Both the position numbers and the translations under genes were made by a program. The notes under the pieces were generated by a model, which saw nothing but the letters and a program-made list of their open reading frames with translations, was not told the origin of the DNA and searched no databases. This document shows, piece by piece, positions 18,901-25,921 of a DNA stretch of 64,000 bases (position 1 is the first letter of the stretch; every line of letters begins with the position of its first letter). This stretch comes from SIG307 sp964609025 (lineage in GTDB: Bacteria > Bacillota > Clostridia > Lachnospirales > Lachnospiraceae): contig CAZSQM010000005.1 of the NCBI GenBank assembly GCA_964609025.1, positions 1 through 64,000 on the forward strand, written 5' to 3'.

Positions 18901-19647
18901 AACCAAAGATATCACGGCTTATTCGGTGCAATTATTATTGAACCTCCTGCCGCCCGGTATTACGGCGACTGCCCGTGCCGCAGGGAACAGTCCGGCGAAC
19001 AGGCAGTCATAACCGCTCCCGGCGTAAAAACCTTCCGCGAATTTGTTTTGTTTGCCCATAACGGCATTCGACTGCTGGATTCTGCGGGAAACCTGATTAA
19101 AACAACAGAACAGGGCGGGGACGAAGGACACGGAGGACCTGACCATGAGGATACGGGCGAAAAGGGCTTTAACTACCGTTCGGAACGCTTTTTTAACAGA
19201 CTCCGTCGCGTTCCTGCAATCAGCAGGGTGTTCAGTTCGAAGGCCCACGGCGACCCTGCGACGCCGCTTTTGAAAGCATACACCGGAGAACGTGTCATTA
19301 TCCGCTACCTGATGCCGGCCGATAAGCCGCGAAATATCAGCTTTGTGCTGCATGGGCACAACTGGCTTGCGCAGCCCGACGACCCGTTTTCCACAAGGAT
19401 ATCCGCGCAGGGCGCCGTAAGCGTCGGCGGAGTTTATAACATTGAACTTGAAAACGGAGCTTCCGAACAGCCCGGCGACTATCTGTACCGCTCCGGTTCC
19501 CTGAAATGGGACGTGGAATCGGGTATGTGGGGCATATTCCGCGTAACGAAGAAGGGTATCCGGTACTGCTGCGCATGCGTCTGCCGTACCTTTGAAAAAT
19601 GGTGGAAAAAAAGTGACTTGAAAAAGAACGAAAATAGCGAAAACTAA
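15952..19647 (+). CDS. Giant triplicated multicopper-oxidase-like protein
   Basis: A 1,231-residue protein made of three repeats starting at about residues 12, 458 and 839, each opening with a version of VYN-YG-HDP and LVLRANAGD and each apparently holding two cupredoxin-like domains. Copper-site motifs are spread over repeats: HxxHxH at His290/293/295 and HCHxxxHxxxxM at His343, Cys344, His345, His349, Met354 in repeat 1; HxH at His554/556 and HDH at His600/602 in repeat 2. Together these are the four classical multicopper oxidase motifs, but in permuted order. Repeat 3 has mostly lost them. No signal peptide or transmembrane segment is visible. Cys clusters (CPCKCP near 451, CCACVC near the C-terminus) are odd. 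Size and six-domain layout recall the manganese oxidase MnxG, but function is unproven. AAAGGAG precedes the ATG. Confidence 0.85.
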   Translation: MTNLSDYPKQTFVRTFDIEAISIPIVYNKYGDHDPNGMLYVLKKDSERIRQKAKENFELDPPQPYQEVQPLVLRANAGDEIRINFYNRLNRRASLHVQGLRYDVLTSDGANVGNNPDTTTMDSIQYVWYAEREGVYLFSDLGDPRSSEDGTNVHGLFGAVIVEKPQSEWYDPVTGKEIESGLFADIYHPTAPAFREYAVFFHDELEIKNKDGEQPVDPHTGLPNGTTGISYRSEPMRNRPPLDELHHVVTGEDISMSSWSYGDPAPPILRAYAGDPAKIRLIHGGIKETHVFHLHNHQWKLEPNDPKSTIIDSISISPQECYTLDILYGAGSLTRTIGDAIFHCHLYPHFHEGMWTLWRIFDRLEDGTGKYPDGTPIEQLLPLKDRPLPPKKDSLHPGYPNYINGTFGERPLQPPLGILNPDGTNKISPTPLEAANFVPDFVPGALYSETCPCKCPKEVKVFELAVVQAKIVYNRYGWHDPQGRFFVLKEDVERHGTLENYLDKVNSGKIRPEPLVIRANAGDCVEIRLTNLLPEFIEESPFQLKTLTDIIGFHIHLVKFDTIVSDGAANGWNNIAGAKKYETLIERFYANEELNTVFFHDHLFANSHQQHGMFGALLIEPAGSVFLNPKNGRPLTNGANAVIRKANGESYREFAMFVHDFALLFDKDGMPLNPPEHPGSDDDPGVMGISYRCEPVRERLKKRNDPSHIFSSRRYGDPATPILETYPGDPMIIRLLDGAHEEQHAFNIDGMSWRKELTDPVSPIVAEQTIGISEAFNIRIDEYYGAGDYLYYFGGIDDIWLGLWGIIRAHRSRQKHLRPLCNPNKPVPFPVCPPKDGNIRKFEIAAIQTDIEYNRYGDHDPEGMLFVPLEDAEAVKSGRKKPIPLILRANAGDWIEVTLHNRFDRAVLYHDYPSVPLDMPHKPSNRMSLSPQFLKRSQLCSSGVNVGFNRPEQTVAPGECIKYLWYADKEYGTCMLNSFGDLRNQRYHGLFGAIIIEPPAARYYGDCPCRREQSGEQAVITAPGVKTFREFVLFAHNGIRLLDSAGNLIKTTEQGGDEGHGGPDHEDTGEKGFNYRSERFFNRLRRVPAISRVFSSKAHGDPATPLLKAYTGERVIIRYLMPADKPRNISFVLHGHNWLAQPDDPFSTRISAQGAVSVGGVYNIELENGASEQPGDYLYRSGSLKWDVESGMWGIFRVTKKGIRYCCACVCRTFEKWWKKSDLKKNENSEN

Positions 19648-19651
19648 GACT

Positions 19652-19705
19652 ATCTCCCCTGCCCCTCAGTTTGAGGGGGGCAAGGGATGCTTGACTTCGG
19701 GAGAT
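19652..19705. terminator. Nested hairpin after the copper protein gene
   Basis: Outer arms ATCTCCC/GGGAGAT (19652-19658, 19699-19705) enclose an inner stem TGCCCCTCA/TGAGGGG-GCA (19660-19682). There is no clear T tract, so termination is uncertain. It begins a few bases after the stop codon at 19647. Confidence 0.45.
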
Positions 19706-19749
19706 ACCAAACTTCGATTTTTCCGCATTGAAACTCCCCGCTTTCATTT

Positions 19750-19991
19750 AAACTATCTACAATACTTATGAATCCATTGATTCTTTTATCGGTTGATAAT
19801 GCCGTTATCTCCTCCAGTGCAGCATCGTAGTCCTTAAAACCGATCCTAAAAGTGCATCCGGTCTCTCATAACTCATGATTATCTTTGATAACAGTTCCAA
19901 ATTCTCCTGCCCTGTTGTATTCAAACTCTTCGTTTTCATACCGGGCATTCAGCTTTCGGAGTTCTTCCTCGCGACAATAAAATTTTTCCAT
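19750..19991 (-). pseudogene. Remnant of an archaeal-type AAA ATPase gene (DUF234 class)
   Basis: Reading the minus strand from an ATG at 19991 gives MEKFYCREEELRKLNARYEN, which resembles the start of the ATPases whose N-terminus runs FxxREkEl..L...Y followed by a Walker A loop. Here the Walker A region is missing and a stop occurs at 19866-19868. Beyond it the same frame gives RIGFKDYDAALEEI, recalling a later segment of that family. It appears to be an internally deleted, dead copy. Apart from this, a hairpin and the Rpn gene's leader, nothing is seen in the 603-base gap 19648-20250. Confidence 0.4.
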
Positions 19992-20250
19992 ATAGTCGCC
20001 CCTGCTCTCTGCATTTGTTCACTTTTCACAAAGAATGTCTCATATCTTCGTTACTTCTGCCGAAGCGGTTTTTCTTGTCTTTTCCTCCCTGTCTATGGTA
20101 TACTTATCCTATCACAGAGGCGTAGCATTCCGACATGGCGCGTATGCCGGAAGCCAGGTTCTGCCTCTGTCTTCTTACGGCGGTTTCACGCCAACATTCC
20201 ATTACATTTTTTGTTATATTGCAATTAAGTTACCTGGGAGGAGGAATGAA

Positions 20251-21312
20251 ATGGAACAAGAGATTTTTACACAAAAAACAAAAGAAGAGGTTTTATTCGA
20301 CCTCAAAAAGTCACCGGATGCCTACCGGCGTTATCTCGGACTGGACGAAACATGGTAGGCGCTGTTCATGGCGTTCTGCACGGGTAAGAAAACCCTGCCG
20401 GTGCTCTACGACACCATCTTTAAAAAGCTTATGCATCCGGAACTCCACCCGGAGCGGCTGGAGGACTGTGTTTCCTGCCTGCTTGGAAAAAAGGTGAAAA
20501 TCAGGGCTGTATTACCTGTTGAGGACATCCTGATGGACGGAGAAACCCTTATGGTAATGGATATTCTGGTAGAGATTGAGGACGGTTCACTGATACTGGT
20601 GGAAATCCAGAAGGTGCCTTACTATTTTCCTGCCGAGCGGGCATCCTGCTATTCCGCCGATTTGTTACTGCGCCAGTACAGTCGCGTAAAAAGTAAGAAA
20701 GGCAAGCACTTCAGCTACAAAGATTTGCAGAAGGTCTACACTATCATTTTCTATGAAAAAAGCACGGAAGAATTCAAAACCTGCAACGACGTATTCGTAC
20801 ACCATGCAAGGACGGTCTGTGACAGTGGTCTGGAACTGAATTTCTTACAGGAATTCTACCTTATAGCCCTTGACGTATTTGTAAAAAGCGAGTATGCTAA
20901 AATTAAGAATCCGGAAGACCGGCTGATGGGCTGGCTGTCCTTCTTCTGTACCGAAAATACAGAGGATGCGATAAAGCTTTGTGAGACTTACCCGTGGCTT
21001 TCGGAGCCTTATAAAGAAATGGCAGGGTTTGCAGCTAATCCGGAGGAGTTGATAGGTATGTTTTCAGAAATGTTGCACGAATTGGACCGTAATACTACCC
21101 GCTATATGGTAGACGATATGCGTGAAAAGATTGAAAAACAGGGCAAAACCATTGCCGAACAGAAGGAAGCTCTGGCTGAGAAGGATGCAACTCTGGCAAG
21201 GAAAGACGGAACGATTACCGAACAGCAGAAAATCATTGCCGAACAAAAGGCTGCCCTTGAAGCAAAAGAGGCAGAAATCAAACGCCTGCTGGAAAATCAT
21301 AACCACGCTTAA
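20251..21312 (+). pseudogene. Rpn-type PD-(D/E)XK nuclease/transposase-like gene with in-frame amber stop
   Basis: From the ATG at 20251, with a strong GGGAGGAGG site 6 bases upstream, 35 codons run to a TAG at 20356-20358. The same frame then continues without interruption to 21312 (ALFMAFCTGKKTLPVLYDTIFK...), for 353 codons in all. The rest shows the Rpn/PD-(D/E)XK core (MDILVEIEDGSLILVEIQK), a helical middle and a C-terminal heptad-repeat coiled coil rich in EQK/EKD. These families often have such tails. Either the gene is inactivated by one point mutation, or a shorter protein restarts at the ATG 20368, which has no ribosome site. The rest of the gene shows no decay, so the lesion is recent. 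Confidence 0.8.
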
Positions 21313-21327
21313 GCGCAACTTAAGAAG

Positions 21328-21389
21328 CAAAACAAGGCGTATAGGAAATTACCACCGTTTCCGGTATTCTTCCTATGCGCCTTGTTTTG
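21328..21389 (+). terminator. Terminator hairpin after the Rpn-type gene
   Basis: Twenty-base arms (21328-21347 and 21370-21389; CAAAACAAGGCG... and complement) with one G-T position and a 22-base loop. It follows the Rpn stop by 15 bases and faces the converging PIN operon. Confidence 0.7.
21352..21387 (+). repeat. Left copy of a 36-base direct repeat
   Basis: Matches 25244-25279 at 29 of 36 positions in the same orientation by hand alignment. It lies in the loop and right arm of the Rpn terminator. The two copies bracket the XRE/ImmA/PIN and HD genes. Confidence 0.6.
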
Positions 21390-21518
21390 TAGCAGTTACA
21401 AGAAGAAAATTTCCAGTTGTATGTTTGACGCTTACCGCTTTCAGGGCTCTGCACTTGAAACTTCTCTTCTAAAATTTCATCCGGCTTCACAGGTGTCAAT
21501 ATGTTATCCCCCAGACTC

Positions 21519-22448
21519 CTAATAATAAATGTGAATTGCATCTTTTGTTACAACCTTTTTGGCAAGTTCGGCACAGCTCATATGCTTCTCCTTACGTTCC
21601 AAGTCATAGCGTTCCGAACCAAGAATTCTAACATCCCCTTGCGCATTGTCAACCGACAACATCTCTTCCACCTGAGACTGTTCGCAAATAATCTTCTCTT
21701 CATACAAACACTGCGCCAATTTTGGTGTAGTCAGCGCAGAAAACCTCCACACACCGGTGTGGTCATACATGTTCGATACCGCCTTGTTTATTACACCCAC
21801 TGCTCCCTTATCTTCTGTCAAAACAAAGTATTTATATTCTATCCGATCCGGAAGATTGGAAAGCAAGTGTACACAAACTGCGAGCATCTCTTCTCCCAAA
21901 TTATCCCCCGACTCTTTATTTCCTCTGACCGCCGAAAAGAAACGTCGAAATACCCCGCCGTCTGTCGACGCATTTACAATAACCTCTTTTAATAAAGCCG
22001 GATTTTCCTTCAATGTACTTTCAATGGTACTGACCGGATTTTTTACTGTTTTTACCGCAAAGGATAAAAATCTATTAATCAGCTTATTAGACGAATAACA
22101 TTCGCTTAGCACAGCAAATAAATCTTCTTCATCTAACAGCAAAACCGGCATTCCGTTATCATACATCTTTTTAAAATAATCCACATAACTTCGATCCAAT
22201 ATTCCGCTTCTAGATGCCAGTTCCATTAGAATGCACCTCGTCAGCACTATGATACCGTTATTCTTTTTTATAAACAAAAACAACCATTCCGGGTGCGGCA
22301 TATGGGCATGTTTCCGAAATGCACAGGCATCATAAAAGAACAACTTTTCCGTAGAGGAAACATGCTCAGTGATAATCTTTTTATCAGTTAAAACATACGT
22401 TTCCACCTCACTGTAATTATGGGGAATTTCAACATATACCGTTGCCAA
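21519..22448 (-). CDS. PIN-like nuclease domain protein, third gene of XRE/ImmA operon
   Basis: A 309-residue protein not recognised by name. The pattern of acidic residues fits a PIN ribonuclease fold: Asp40 in FFYDACAF, Glu76 in ILMELAS, Glu186 in GEEMLAV, and Asp213 in FVLTEDKG, each after a hydrophobic strand. The middle (about 95-175) is an insert larger than in small VapC toxins. It starts with TTG, supported by GGGGGAG 5 bases upstream, two bases after the ImmA-type gene's stop. Context (XRE regulator, ImmA-like protease, putative nuclease) suggests a toxin-antitoxin or phage-response effector. Fold assignment is inference from motifs. Confidence 0.6.
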   Translation of the reverse strand: MATVYVEIPHNYSEVETYVLTDKKIITEHVSSTEKLFFYDACAFRKHAHMPHPEWLFLFIKKNNGIIVLTRCILMELASRSGILDRSYVDYFKKMYDNGMPVLLLDEEDLFAVLSECYSSNKLINRFLSFAVKTVKNPVSTIESTLKENPALLKEVIVNASTDGGVFRRFFSAVRGNKESGDNLGEEMLAVCVHLLSNLPDRIEYKYFVLTEDKGAVGVINKAVSNMYDHTGVWRFSALTTPKLAQCLYEEKIICEQSQVEEMLSVDNAQGDVRILGSERYDLERKEKHMSCAELAKKVVTKDAIHIYY

Positions 22449-22450
22449 CG

Positions 22451-23257
22451 CTACTCCCCCTTTATCTGCTCATACAGTATCCGCATGTTCTGTAAGGCTT
22501 TCTGTACAGTTCTTTCGTTTATAAACTCATCCTGATACGACTTTCCTACCTCTCGTACCAGATATTCCAGTTTTGCATAATCATCTTTCTTTGATGCTTC
22601 CAAAATACTCTCATCCAGCCATAATCTTTCGAACTCCTTCCGTATTGATTCATTATTTACCTGAAGGAGCCCCTCTAACGTATCTCCACACTTTAACAAA
22701 TTCAATTCATAACAGCGAATCAACGCAGCCATGTAAGGAACCTCAAAATAACTCATCAAACGAACCAACACCGGAAGAATCTCATTTTTATCTTCTGTCT
22801 CAGCTAAAAACTTATCAAACATTCTGCGAAAGCTCAACTCCGGCATCAGAAGCATTCCGGCAAACAGATTTGCAGCAAATTCGTCTTCATATTCGTAATA
22901 ATGCTCGTTGAGAAATTCAACCTTTTGTTTAAACTCAGTCTCCTGATAAAAAATATGATAGATTTCATGACACAAGGCAAAATTCACATTCACCTTAGGA
23001 AGAGAAGTATTCAGAAACGTATAGCCAATAGCATCCCCTTTATAGCACAATGCACCGATTTCTTTATCGCGTAGCGGAATCTCCAGAATATAATAATACT
23101 TCGTCCAAAACAAAGGTCGGGCAATCTGCATCAGATTCAGTACATCCCTGTCTCCCTCCATTCGCGCCAGCGAAAAAAAATCCTTTATCTTCGACTCCAT
23201 CAACACTCTATTTTCCGAACTGAATCTTAAAATCTGCTTCAAACGAATGATATCCAT
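22451..23257 (-). CDS. ImmA/IrrE-family metallopeptidase
   Basis: A 268-residue zinc protease-like protein. The HExxH motif is LCHEIYHIF (His97, Glu98, His101) and the third ligand is likely Glu126 in DEFAANLFAGMLLMP, the classical ExxANxFA signature. Related proteases (ImmA, PprI/IrrE) cleave XRE-type repressors to switch on adjacent genes. The ATG at 23257 follows the XRE stop by 4 bases, with GGGGGAG upstream, so the three genes are translationally close. The C-terminal half is helical and of unknown function. Confidence 0.85.
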   Translation of the reverse strand: MDIIRLKQILRFSSENRVLMESKIKDFFSLARMEGDRDVLNLMQIARPLFWTKYYYILEIPLRDKEIGALCYKGDAIGYTFLNTSLPKVNVNFALCHEIYHIFYQETEFKQKVEFLNEHYYEYEDEFAANLFAGMLLMPELSFRRMFDKFLAETEDKNEILPVLVRLMSYFEVPYMAALIRCYELNLLKCGDTLEGLLQVNNESIRKEFERLWLDESILEASKKDDYAKLEYLVREVGKSYQDEFINERTVQKALQNMRILYEQIKGE

Positions 23258-23261
23258 CCCA

Positions 23262-23636
23262 TCACTCCCCCCCACACATATAAAAACGGCCACGAGCACC
23301 TAAAACCACATCTGCATTCTCTATCAGTTCAATTACCTGTTTTGCAAATGCCACTTGCGACTCTGTAGGATTACCCGCATAAAAGGCCACCTCTGCCGAC
23401 AAAAAAGGCGGTTCCTTCGGAGCCTGAAACTCCTCCGACAAAAAGAACTCCGGCTTCCGTCCCAATACATTCGCAATCTTCTCCATATCTGTAACGGAAA
23501 CTTCCTGAGCACCGGTAAGAATACGAGATAATTTATTCTTTTCTATCCCGGATTTCATGCTTACATATGTCTGCTTTATCTTCATCTGTGACAGATACGC
23601 ATTTACATTTTCGATATACTTCGTCATAATACCCAT
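23262..23636 (-). CDS. XRE-family helix-turn-helix regulator
   Basis: A 124-residue DNA-binding protein. Residues about 10-66 form an XRE helix-turn-helix (KQTYVSMKSGIEKNKLSRILTG, then VTDMEKIANVLG). The C-terminal tail of 50 residues is of the kind an ImmA-type protease could act on. It is first in the XRE/ImmA/PIN operon, 43 bases downstream of a good promoter, and probably represses that promoter. The start is ambiguous: the ATG at 23636 is very close to its AAGGAG site, and another ATG lies three codons on. Confidence 0.85.
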   Translation of the reverse strand: MGIMTKYIENVNAYLSQMKIKQTYVSMKSGIEKNKLSRILTGAQEVSVTDMEKIANVLGRKPEFFLSEEFQAPKEPPFLSAEVAFYAGNPTESQVAFAKQVIELIENADVVLGARGRFYMCGGE

Positions 23637-23678
23637 CCTCTCCTTTCCTTCCGCGGATTTACAAAACAGCCCATTTAT

Positions 23679-23736
23679 ATTATACTACAAGCATGCCTCA
23701 TTGCAATAGTATATATCAAATTTTAATATTTTACAA
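23679..23736 (-). promoter_or_regulatory. Two tandem promoters of the XRE/ImmA/PIN operon
   Basis: Proximal: TTGCAA (23706-23701), 16 bases, TATAAT (23684-23679). Distal: TTGTAA (23736-23731), 17 bases, TATACT (23713-23708). The region is very AT-rich. A repressor at the overlap could close both, fitting autoregulation by the XRE protein. Confidence 0.65.
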
Positions 23737-23788
23737 TGCTTTTTTTAAAGCAACAGCAATTTATTTCATCCTTTTTTTAATTCTTATC

Positions 23789-24971
23789 TCATTTTTTCGA
23801 TTCAAAATCACGGGTTCTTTTAAAACCAGGAAACTCTATCTGAATATTTGAGAAAGCCTCTTTTGAGAATCCGCTACTAAACTGTTTCGTTTGCAGAATA
23901 ACAAAATCAAACTCTATTTCTTGCGACTCTGAAAACATTTGTAGTTCCTGCATCCATTCCAGAATTCTCCGTTTATTTGTAAGCATCGCTTCAAAGCAAG
24001 GGTCTTTATACTCGTTCATCATCTGTTCTGTTTCTGCAATATCCTTTTGACACGCAGCTAAAGCATTCGAATTCACAACACCTGATTTGCCCAAATAATT
24101 AAGATACTTTCCCAACTCCTCTAAGGAACTTTCAAAAGCAGCAAAACCCTTTTCCGACAACGAATCATCGAAATTTGCCTTATATTCAGATTCAGTAGAC
24201 AGTTCAAAAAAGAAAATTTTTTATTATTATCCGGCACAGAATAACAATCCCCACAAATACAACGTGCAAAAAAGCTTCTCTCTTCACTATCCGAAAACAA
24301 CTTCGGAAACGCTTTCAACGATACAATAACACTTATCAGCTCATGTGCCGCCGCTTTATGTTCTTTGCTATTCTCCTCGATTTCATGCTTTAACGATTCA
24401 TCTCCGGTCAACCCGACAATCATACTATGTAACTTTGTACGTTCGCCGTTGTTCAGATAGAAGACCTCTCCTGTATGTGAAAACGGGGCGTGCCCTACAT
24501 CATGTAACAAACACGCTAATTCAAATAATTCATACCATCTGTCAATATTCTTAAGCTCTTCACATTTCGTATCCGCTTCCCTAAGAGTCCCGGTTACAAG
24601 TGTACCCAAATGATAAACACCCAATGCTTTTACCGCCTGTTGACTCATAAATGCCTTCATGACATCAAGCGATAAATATCCTCTAAACTTCTCCCACAAC
24701 ATTTCAGTGGAAACGCCCTCTCGCAACTCAATTCCCTGTTCCCCGTCTTGCGCAACCAAATCAAAATACATGGCATAGTCATGTAAAAAATCATTCGTAC
24801 GCTGTTTGGACAAAATCAAAACAGCCCGTTCTCCTTGCTCATTCAACAAATTTACAACACAAGCACCATACGCATCCAACTCTTAAAGAATACCGTGCGT
24901 CTATTTGACTTTTCCAACAACTCAATCAAAGCATTCGCCACCAAATCCTCAATCCCGATGTAAATACACAT
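23789..24971 (-). pseudogene. HD-domain phosphohydrolase gene broken by two frameshifts
   Basis: Three consecutive reading frames join into one protein of about 390 residues. Segment 1 starts at the ATG 24971 (MCIYIGIEDLVANALIELLE) after an AAGGTG-type site. It shifts near 24885 into segment 2, which holds the HD site ACLLHDVGHAPFSHTGE typical of dNTPase-like HD hydrolases. That shifts near 24215, in runs of A and T, into segment 3 (FELSTESEYKANFDDSLSEKGF...) ending at 23789. Protein quality is high on both sides of each shift, so the decay is recent or some shifts are sequencing errors. Family members act on nucleotides. A defence link is possible from the neighbourhood but unproven. Confidence 0.75.
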
Positions 24972-25141
24972 GCACCTTTTCTCCTTTTCAAAGCTCCTCG
25001 TTTATCATATGCTGATGCTCATACTTCTACCTAAACAAATTATAACTACGCATCACCACTAAGCAAGAACGTTCTCTCGCAATCTCCGCCAAACTTTCCT
25101 CTCATTTTTTGTTCAAACCGCACAAAAGAATTCTGTAACAA

Positions 25142-25185
25142 AAAGAGGCTCAAACCCACTGTTTTCAATAGGTTTGATCCTCTTT
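25142..25185 (-). terminator. Terminator of the polysaccharide operon
   Basis: AAAGAGG (25142-25148) and CAAACC (25151-25156) pair with GGTTTG (25171-25176) and CCTCTTT (25179-25185), followed on the minus strand by CTTTTTG. It lies about 140 bases after the last gene of the operon. Nothing else was seen in 24972-25324 except the repeat copy at 25244. Confidence 0.8.
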
Positions 25186-25243
25186 GTAAATCACAAAAAC
25201 TTTTTTATCATCTATTATACTTTTCCGAATTCAAACTAATCTA

Positions 25244-25279
25244 CCGCCGTTCCGGGTATCCTTCCTATACGCCTTATTC
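25244..25279 (+). repeat. Right copy of a 36-base direct repeat
   Basis: Matches 21352-21387 at 29 of 36 positions, same orientation. Unlike the left copy it has no complementary arm beside it, so it is not itself a hairpin. Confidence 0.6.
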
Positions 25280-25324
25280 GTTCGGGCGAGTATCCCAAAG
25301 TTCATCCTTTTCATAGTCTTGGCG

Positions 25325-25921
25325 TTATCTCTCCTGCTTTCCCTCAACAACGCCCTTTCCCTTAATCACCTTTCCGAATGTGCCGAAAAAGCACTTGCAG
25401 TCGAAAAGAAAGCTCATTCTTTCAACATATTCTCCGTCAAAGCGTGCCTTCTCCGGGATTTCAAGCTCATCCCGTCCGTTTATCTGCGCCCAGCCCGTCA
25501 GGCCCGGCCGGATATCGTTTGCACCGTATTTCTCTCTTTCTGCAATCAAATCATCCTGATTCCATAAGGCAGGGCGAGGTCCTACAATGCTCATCTTCCC
25601 CGTAAGAATCTGAAAAATCTGTGGCAGTTCATCCAGACTTGATTTTCTTAGGAAATGCCCAACTTTAGTAATATACTGTTCCGGGTTCTGAAGCATATGC
25701 GTCGGCATATCATGCGGAGTATCGCTTCGCATCGTCCGAAACTTGTATATGTAGAAGAAAGACTTATGAATGCCTACTCTCTTCTGCTTAAATAACACCT
25801 TTCCCTTACTATCAAACTTAATTGCCAAAACAATGAACAAATAAAGCGGCGACAATATGATAATTCCAAGCAATGAAAGAACAATATCGATTCCCCGTTT
25901 CACTATCTTTTTGTAAATCAC
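25325..25921 (-). CDS. Initiating sugar-1-phosphate transferase (PglC-like phosphoglycosyl transferase)
   Basis: A 198-residue monotopic membrane enzyme that moves a sugar 1-phosphate from a UDP-sugar onto undecaprenyl phosphate to start the repeat unit. One N-terminal membrane helix (about 12-33) is followed by the catalytic domain with KFRTM, the Asp-Glu dyad in SSLDELPQ, IVGPRPAL and RPGLTGWAQINGR. It is the short catalytic-only form, like PglC, without the extra helices of WbaP/WcaJ. It is the last gene of the operon and its start overlaps the stop of the epimerase/reductase gene by 4 bases. Confidence 0.93.
   Translation of the reverse strand: MIYKKIVKRGIDIVLSLLGIIILSPLYLFIVLAIKFDSKGKVLFKQKRVGIHKSFFYIYKFRTMRSDTPHDMPTHMLQNPEQYITKVGHFLRKSSLDELPQIFQILTGKMSIVGPRPALWNQDDLIAEREKYGANDIRPGLTGWAQINGRDELEIPEKARFDGEYVERMSFLFDCKCFFGTFGKVIKGKGVVEGKQER

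Larger units (their letters stand above)
21320..21499 (-). pseudogene. Possible truncated HigA-like antitoxin remnant
   Basis: Twenty bases after the PIN-like gene stop, a TTG at 21499 with GGGGGAT 7 bases upstream opens a frame starting LTPVKPDEILEEKF. This recalls the tP-HPGEiLkEEF start of HigA-type antitoxins, but no helix-turn-helix follows and the frame then runs through the Rpn terminator hairpin. Weak evidence; it could be chance. Confidence 0.25.

Noticed and set aside
16372..19747. Minus-strand frames opposite the copper protein gene
   Set aside because: They are shadows of one continuous 1,231-codon frame with clear internal repeats.
20035..20358. Short plus-strand gene before the Rpn gene
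   Set aside because: Only its last 35 codons are coding, as the front of the amber-interrupted Rpn gene; the upstream part has no coding character.
21328..21389. Phage attachment site
   Set aside because: The strong inverted repeat directly after a stop codon is better explained as a terminator; no integrase gene is in the window.
24200..24220. Programmed ribosomal frameshift in the HD gene
   Set aside because: The A/T runs are slippery, but a second shift near 24885 lacks any slippery site, so decay or sequencing error is simpler.
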